Shown: positions 59,879-64,000 of the stretch, in pieces
Layout of the letters: every line of letters starts with the position of its first letter
How positions within the stretch are numbered: position 1 is the first letter of the stretch
Assembly (NCBI GenBank): GCA_023439185.1
Contig: JAEXOR010000045.1
Location: 1-64,000 of the forward strand
Direction of reading: 5' to 3'
Length of the DNA: 64,000 bases
Source of the DNA: Bacillota bacterium
GTDB taxonomy: Bacteria > Bacillota > Desulfotomaculia > Desulfotomaculales > Desulfallaceae
Made by a program: the position numbers and the translations under genes
Notes under the pieces: generated by a model
The model's database searches: none
The model's input: only the letters and a program-made list of their open reading frames with translations
What the model was told of the DNA's origin: nothing

Positions 59879-60615
59879 GCGAGCTTGTAATATTTGAAGG
59901 GTATGGCCAGGTTTTAATTGAAGTAGCCACCGCTCTTTCGCCCCTTTTTATAATATTCTTATTTTTTCAGTTTTTATTTTTAAAACTGCCCCAGCAAAAT
60001 GTAATTCAGATAGCAAGCGGAATGGTACTGGCTTTTATTGGGCTTTCCTTGTTCCTGCACGGAGTTCAGATTGGATTTTTCCCAACGGGCGGTTCTTTGG
60101 GTGAACAACTGGGCACAATGGGTAATAGCTTGCTAACAATACTGTTTGGTGTTATTATTGGTTTTGTTGCCACATTTGCGGAACCGCAGGTTAGGGTGCT
60201 TAACATTCAGGTGGAAAAGGTATCGGGCGGTTATGTGCCCCAAAAGGTTATGCTTTATACCCTTTCCATCGGAGTGGGGGTTGCCATAGGGTTGGCCATG
60301 GTCAGGGTGATTTATGGAATACCTTTGCTTTATTTTTTACTTCCCGGATATATTTTGGCTTTATTATTGACGAGGTATTCATCTTCCACCTTTGTTTCAG
60401 TGTCCTTTGACTCCGGCAGTGTGGCCACAGGCCCTATGACGGCAACGTTTATTTTGGCGCTGATGGTTGGCGTGGCTACGGGAATCGAAGGAAGAGACCC
60501 CCTGGTGGAGGGCTTCGGCATGATTGCTTTGGCAACCCTGGCCCCAATACTTGCTGTATTGACTCTGGGTATAATTTATGGCGGGAGGAATAATGATGAT
60601 GAAGTTGAGTCATGA
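59875..60615 (+). CDS. DUF1538 membrane protein, subunit 2
   Basis: The 246-residue paralogue of the preceding protein has the equivalent motifs GLSLFLHGVQIGFFPTG, FAEPQVRVLNIQVEKVSGG and SFDSGSVATGPMTATFIL. It starts at GTG 59875, within the previous stop (GTGA overlap). The acidic tail (NNDDEVES) overlaps the start of the P-II-like gene. Both membrane subunits plus a P-II-like protein suggest nucleotide- or ligand-regulated ion exchange (inference). Confidence 0.88.
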   Translation: MSELVIFEGYGQVLIEVATALSPLFIIFLFFQFLFLKLPQQNVIQIASGMVLAFIGLSLFLHGVQIGFFPTGGSLGEQLGTMGNSLLTILFGVIIGFVATFAEPQVRVLNIQVEKVSGGYVPQKVMLYTLSIGVGVAIGLAMVRVIYGIPLLYFLLPGYILALLLTRYSSSTFVSVSFDSGSVATGPMTATFILALMVGVATGIEGRDPLVEGFGMIALATLAPILAVLTLGIIYGGRNNDDEVES

Positions 60616-60955
60616 TCATAAATTAATAATCACCATTATTAAAAAAGGCCGGGCGGAAAAGATAATAGAGGCCGCCAGAACCGCCGGCGCCCGGGGCGGA
60701 ACAATTATGCACGGTCGCGGAGTCGGTGTTCACGAACACAAGAAAATTTTAGGCATCCCCATAGAACCGGAAAAGGAAATAGTATTAACTTTAATTCATG
60801 AGGACAAAGTGGATGTAGTGTTAAAAGCAATAGTTGAGGCAGGCAACCTCAATAAGCCCGGTACCGGTATCGGCTTTGTCCTGGATGTGGAAAAGGTCGT
60901 GGGGATTGTCGGCCTGGTTGAGCCCTTTCCGGAATGGAATGAAACTAAGGAATGA
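60593..60955 (+). CDS. P-II-like signalling protein linked to the DUF1538 transporter
   Basis: The 120-residue protein has the ferredoxin-like P-II core: KLIITIIKKGRAEKIIEAARTAGARGGTIMHGRG, a short loop in place of the long uridylylated T-loop, and GTGIGFVLDVEKVVGI. The Tyr of classical GlnB is absent, so modification at that site is unlikely. GGGAGG lies 4-8 nt before ATGATGATG (60593, 60596 or 60599). It overlaps the second DUF1538 gene by 23 bp, arguing that it regulates the transporter, as GlnK does for AmtB. Confidence 0.87.
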   Translation: MMMKLSHDHKLIITIIKKGRAEKIIEAARTAGARGGTIMHGRGVGVHEHKKILGIPIEPEKEIVLTLIHEDKVDVVLKAIVEAGNLNKPGTGIGFVLDVEKVVGIVGLVEPFPEWNETKE

Positions 60956-60998
60956 CAATCAGGATAAAAGGGAATAAAAAAAACTGCTTGCGCATTCA

Positions 60999-61020
60999 AA
61001 AGCCCGCATTTGCGGGCTTT
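60999..61020 (+). terminator. Intrinsic terminator of the DUF1538 operon
   Basis: A perfect 9-bp stem (AAAGCCCGC/GCGGGCTTT) with an ATTT loop lies 43 bp after the P-II-like stop. The right arm ends in TTT, followed by GAATTT. It could also serve the minus strand. Confidence 0.75.
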
Positions 61021-61031
61021 GAATTTAAGGT

Positions 61032-61127
61032 AAGGTACTTAAAGCCATCGTAGACACCGGCCAGTTAAACAAGTCCGGTACGGGGATCGGTTTCGTCATT
61101 GACGTCGATAAGGTTGTCGGTATGTCC
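61032..61127 (+). pseudogene. C-terminal remnant of a second P-II-like gene
   Basis: In one plus frame this stretch reads KVLKAIVDTGQLNKSGTG and continues through IGFVIDVDKVVGM. It aligns with residues about 83-112 of the P-II-like protein just upstream (VLKAIVEAGNLNKPGTG...). No N-terminal part is present; the terminator at 60999-61020 lies where it should be. After GM the frame leaves homology. The substitutions are mostly conservative, so it was a functional paralogue before being truncated. Confidence 0.75.
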
Positions 61128-61180
61128 ACCTGCTGGAGCAGTTTGGAGAGGATATCGGGACGCCTTAATTTCACTCCGGC

Positions 61181-61402
61181 TTACTTTGGTGTTAACCACC
61201 CGGCAAATGGTTTGAGAATGATTTCCACGGGATCGTTAGGACTGGGCACCCGTAAACCCAGCGCCTGCGGTATGCTCAGGGCCATGCCAAAAAGCATCAA
61301 TACCGAGAAGGCCGCCAGTTCCCGCCACATTCTTTTTTTGACCAGCCCGGGTACTTCAAGGGCTGCGATAACCAGAAAAGCCAGCACGACTAAAATAACC
61401 AT
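61181..61402 (-). CDS. Small membrane protein downstream of gerC
   Basis: The 73-residue protein has two membrane helices (about 1-20 and 28-48) and a short C-terminal segment with LRVPSPNDPVEIILKPF. Small proteins of this kind commonly end ger operons in Clostridia (compare GerD/GerX-type accessories), but it has no assigned domain. AGAGGT precedes the ATG. It lies 37 bp after the gerC-like gene on the same strand and is probably the last gene of the germination operon. Confidence 0.7.
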   Translation of the reverse strand: MVILVVLAFLVIAALEVPGLVKKRMWRELAAFSVLMLFGMALSIPQALGLRVPSPNDPVEIILKPFAGWLTPK

Positions 61403-61439
61403 TTTATCAATACCTCTAAGGAAGCCTTTTTTAGAAACA

Positions 61440-62672
61440 TTAATCTTCCCGGGAAACCCTGTTTGTGGTCAGGCCGGTGCGCCGTATATGCACCTGAAGA
61501 GATATACGCACATCGGCGTCCGCGAACTCTTCATTCCAGCGGTCTTTCAAAGTATGCCACTGCCGGGGGTATTTTCTATGCCAGACATCGCCGAACCCGA
61601 ATATATCCACCCCGTAATCCTGCTGGGCTTTTTCCAGAACGGCGCGGGATATCTGTTCGACCCTGCGGGTTAGTGATTTCTCTATGGCCGCGAAAATTTG
61701 GGGCTCGGTGATCTTTTCCTGGGATTGCTCTTCCCATAATTCCGCGTCCATGCTCATTTTAACGTCAAACCAGATGTTTTGCCCGTCATAGAACGGTTCC
61801 ACCTCCGTCGTGGACCGGTAAATGCAAACAGAAAAATGATTATCCGGATCGGTGGGGGAGGGAAAGGTGATTTCCGCTTTTTTCATCCGGTCCGCCAGCC
61901 AGAGCAGGCCCGAGGCTTCCATCGTGTCCAGCCATCCCACCAGCCTGTCGTCGTTGAAGACCCCGGCGCCGGTGATGGTTATTTCGGCATGCGTCTGGGT
62001 CCCATGTTGCGGTTCGTTGTTGGCCTCGGGTATGTTTTCCTTCATTCCCGGCCCCTGGGGGGTTCCGGAGGCGGTAAGTTCCACCCGGGGCAGTACGGGG
62101 TTGATGCCTTTGCCGGCCAGCATCAGGCTAAAATCTTTTAACATCACCGGTACGCCCACCCCTGCCCTGATCATTGCCCCGATACCCTGAGCCGAAGTGG
62201 TTTCCAATTGGGAATGGCTGTTTAGTACCTCTTTGGCGTCGCCCCGGGCCACTAAGACCCATACTGTTTCTCTGGCCCCCGGTGAGCGGGTAAAAAAGTT
62301 GAACGCTTTACGAATACCTTCCCGGGCTATTTGCTCGCCAAAAACAAGGATTACGATATGGCCCCAATATAAATGCCTTGACACCTTGGTCTCCAGGAGT
62401 CTTATGGCATCGTAAACCGTCTCTCCGGTCTGGGAAATTACCCACAGATTGTTTTGCTGCGGGCCGCCGGCGCCGCTTTGTCCGCTTTCCCCGCCGCCAA
62501 AGGAACTGGGCCTGGCTATTTGCACGGTAAGCAGAATTTTCCCGTCGGGTGTGCTGTCAACTCCCGCCGCCAGCACTATGGCCAGCTCATTAATTTCCCG
62601 GCGGCTCCAGCAACCTTCCAGCGGTACGATTAGTCCCAATATCAACAGCAAACACACAAGCTTTTTTATCAT
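61440..62672 (-). CDS. Spore germination lipoprotein, GerC/GerKC family
   Basis: The 410-residue lipoprotein precursor (signal ending LEGC, then WSRREINELAIVLAAGVD, the GerC N-terminal signature) carries the Ger(x)C C-terminal domain (about 220-395) with FGFGDVWHRKYPRQWHTLKDRW near the end. GerC subunits anchor in the spore inner membrane and form a nutrient receptor with GerA and GerB. Its ATG overlaps the gerB stop (ATGA), showing an operon. Confidence 0.95.
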   Translation of the reverse strand: MIKKLVCLLLILGLIVPLEGCWSRREINELAIVLAAGVDSTPDGKILLTVQIARPSSFGGGESGQSGAGGPQQNNLWVISQTGETVYDAIRLLETKVSRHLYWGHIVILVFGEQIAREGIRKAFNFFTRSPGARETVWVLVARGDAKEVLNSHSQLETTSAQGIGAMIRAGVGVPVMLKDFSLMLAGKGINPVLPRVELTASGTPQGPGMKENIPEANNEPQHGTQTHAEITITGAGVFNDDRLVGWLDTMEASGLLWLADRMKKAEITFPSPTDPDNHFSVCIYRSTTEVEPFYDGQNIWFDVKMSMDAELWEEQSQEKITEPQIFAAIEKSLTRRVEQISRAVLEKAQQDYGVDIFGFGDVWHRKYPRQWHTLKDRWNEEFADADVRISLQVHIRRTGLTTNRVSRED

Positions 62673-63766
62673 CGGCCTTTAACCCCTTTGTTTCTAATCA
62701 AGGCTATGGCCAGCAGTGCCGCCGGGAAACCGAATTCGAAAGTGAATAACGCGTAAAAGGGCCAGTAATGGGCGATAAAATCAGACATTGCCAGCGTACT
62801 TGCCGACACGGTTATTGAAAGCGCCGCCAGAATCGCCCCCATGGGCAGCACCAGCGGGCGGTAGCTCTTAAGCCGCAGCAGTTGGGCGCTGCCCAGCACG
62901 ATAATATAGTAAAAAAAGGAAACCTTAATCAGGCCTCCCGTTACCCACACCGCCACGATCAGCGGTTCCGGACGTTCAAAGAACGTGGCCAGGGAGATGA
63001 CCCGGGCGACGTTCAGGATGGGATAATTCATATTGGCCAAACCGGGTCCGAACACGGTCAGGCCGATAGCAACCAATAAAAAGAATATCAGCCCCAGAAA
63101 AATGAAGGTGATGGCGACAATTTTTCCGGCCTGCCCCGGCCTGGCCAAGAAGGGAATGATCATGGCGAAGGCAATGATTTCGCCGTGCCAGGCCAGGGGG
63201 GCCAGCGAGCCCTTGAAAATTTCCGTTACGCTTGCCTCCAGCACGGGCTGCAGCCTGGTCAGGTCCATTTCGGGTATCACCAGCAAAAAAGTAATCACCA
63301 GTGATACCATGACCCAGGGGAAAAAAAACTGGTTGGTCCTGGTCAGCACTTCCAGACCCAGCTTGAGGATATAAGCACTGATGGTGATGCTGATTAGGAC
63401 GATTGCAGTGATGGGGGTGCCGATTAGAAAGACATCCACCAGAAAGCTGCCGTATTCCATGACCATGATTGAAGTAATGTGCGTGAAATATAAAAGGTAC
63501 AAAAGCCCCAGGGCTTTGCCGGGCCAGCGGCCTAAAATTTGCTCCAGGTATTGAATGAGCGTTTGACCCGGGTAAAGGGAGCCCAGCTTTACCGTGATCC
63601 AGGCGATGGGCAGCCCCAGCATGGTGGCCAGTAATGCTGACAGCCAGGCGTCATGTCCGGCCTGGGCGGCCATAATGGCCGGGGAGCCCAGCAAAGCGGT
63701 GGCGGAAACCAAAATCACATTCAGAAACACCGCCTGCCAGGCACTAATTTTGCTCCCTTCCAGCAT
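62669..63766 (-). CDS. Spore germination permease-like subunit, GerB/GerKB family
   Basis: The roughly 365-residue membrane protein has ten helices and the GerB/amino-acid-permease-like fold (KISAWQAVFLNVILVSATALLGSPA at the start, YFTHITSIMVMEYGSFLVD in the middle). It is the ligand-binding subunit of the GerABC receptor. I prefer ATG 63766, which has GGTG 6 nt upstream and fits the family N-terminus, over ATG 63778, where the putative site abuts the start. It overlaps the end of the gerA-like gene. Confidence 0.94.
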   Translation of the reverse strand: MLEGSKISAWQAVFLNVILVSATALLGSPAIMAAQAGHDAWLSALLATMLGLPIAWITVKLGSLYPGQTLIQYLEQILGRWPGKALGLLYLLYFTHITSIMVMEYGSFLVDVFLIGTPITAIVLISITISAYILKLGLEVLTRTNQFFFPWVMVSLVITFLLVIPEMDLTRLQPVLEASVTEIFKGSLAPLAWHGEIIAFAMIIPFLARPGQAGKIVAITFIFLGLIFFLLVAIGLTVFGPGLANMNYPILNVARVISLATFFERPEPLIVAVWVTGGLIKVSFFYYIIVLGSAQLLRLKSYRPLVLPMGAILAALSITVSASTLAMSDFIAHYWPFYALFTFEFGFPAALLAIALIRNKGVKGR

Positions 63767-64000
63767 CAGATTCACCATCCTTTGGGGCGGTGGTTCCGGG
63801 AGGCTCGGGCTTCATTCCGGATGCTTCCCGCACCAGGTTATTTTGTCCCAATAAACAGGGGCGTTTACCCATCGCCCACCAGGGCGCCCGCACAAAGGAG
63901 TCTTTTAAGTCCTCCGGGATCAGGGGGCCGACGGGGGCCAGGTAAGGAACGCCAAAGGAGCGCAGGCTGGTCATGTGCGCCACAATGACGATCAGTCCCG
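63744..64000 (-). CDS. C-terminus of GerA/GerKA family spore germination protein (partial)
   Basis: A minus-strand frame stays open from the right edge down to its stop at 63744, giving the last 85 or so residues of a protein. The segment AHMTSLRSFGVPYLAPVGPLI followed by the tail DSFVRAPWWAMGKRP is the characteristic C-terminal end of GerA proteins, after the last membrane helix. The remainder of the gene lies outside the window. It is the first gene of the gerABC-type operon and overlaps the gerB start. Confidence 0.93.
   Translation of the reverse strand, partial: GLIVIVAHMTSLRSFGVPYLAPVGPLIPEDLKDSFVRAPWWAMGKRPCLLGQNNLVREASGMKPEPPGTTAPKDGESDAGREQN

Overview
The window looks like chromosome from a spore-forming, anaerobic Gram-positive bacterium of the Desulfotomaculum / Pelotomaculum kind (Clostridia, Peptococcaceae in the broad sense). 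The evidence is a gerABC-type spore germination operon, the DUF1659-DUF2922-YvrJ trio, Asp23/Gls24 and HtpX proteins, strong AGGAGG ribosome binding sites with GTG and TTG starts, a molybdenum-cofactor riboswitch and a siroheme sulfite-reductase-like protein. No rRNA, tRNA, CRISPR array or intact transposase was seen.

1-22.2 kb is mostly housekeeping or accessory single genes: the end of an HspR/CbpM-like regulator and clpB; a PAS histidine kinase; a DMT exporter; an Asp23 protein; a secreted phosphodiester glycosidase; an ECF-type Ni/Co importer (lipoprotein, CbiL/NikL-like protein, CbiM, CbiQ, CbiO) behind a structured leader; a repeat coiled-coil protein; an XRE regulator flanked by two similar palindromic sites; DUF1659-DUF2922-YvrJ followed by an internally deleted amidase remnant; an FAD oxidoreductase, MerR regulator, HtpX, DedA-like protein, CorC-like protein and a Ca2+-type P-ATPase. 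A 59-residue cysteine-rich protein is hidden on the minus strand at 5293-5472.

22.2-40.2 kb is the most unusual part: a lower-GC catabolic island, all on the plus strand. It encodes two paralogous biotin-type carboxyltransferase barrels, two unrelated acyl-CoA ligases, a DUF35 protein with two SCP2-type thiolases, a dikinase split into an ATP-grasp subunit and a binding plus phosphohistidine subunit (as in phenylphosphate synthase or rifampin phosphotransferase), two UPF0261/Tm-1-like proteins, a 10-TM protein of unknown family and a GAF/PucR-type regulator. In two of the paralogue pairs one member has lost a catalytic residue. Three intergenic regions of the island share one element with a fixed 71-bp geometry. 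I infer a CoA-dependent degradation route for a hydroxylated or enolisable (perhaps ketonic) compound; the substrate cannot be named from sequence.

40.2-50.4 kb carries duplication debris (a copy of the P-ATPase 3' end and an unrecognised minus-strand fragment) and then a nine-gene minus-strand operon: two complete FecCD/BtuCD-type ABC importers, two DUF364 proteins and a moeA-like gene behind a Moco riboswitch. This points to molybdate, tungstate or a metal chelate as the imported substrate.

50.6-64 kb holds an MFS transporter, a GH77 plus GH57 pair for alpha-glucan metabolism, a sulfite-reductase-like protein, a CoxE-like VWA protein, a DUF1538 pair with a P-II-like protein and a decayed P-II copy, and the gerABC-type operon, whose gerA-like gene runs off the right edge.
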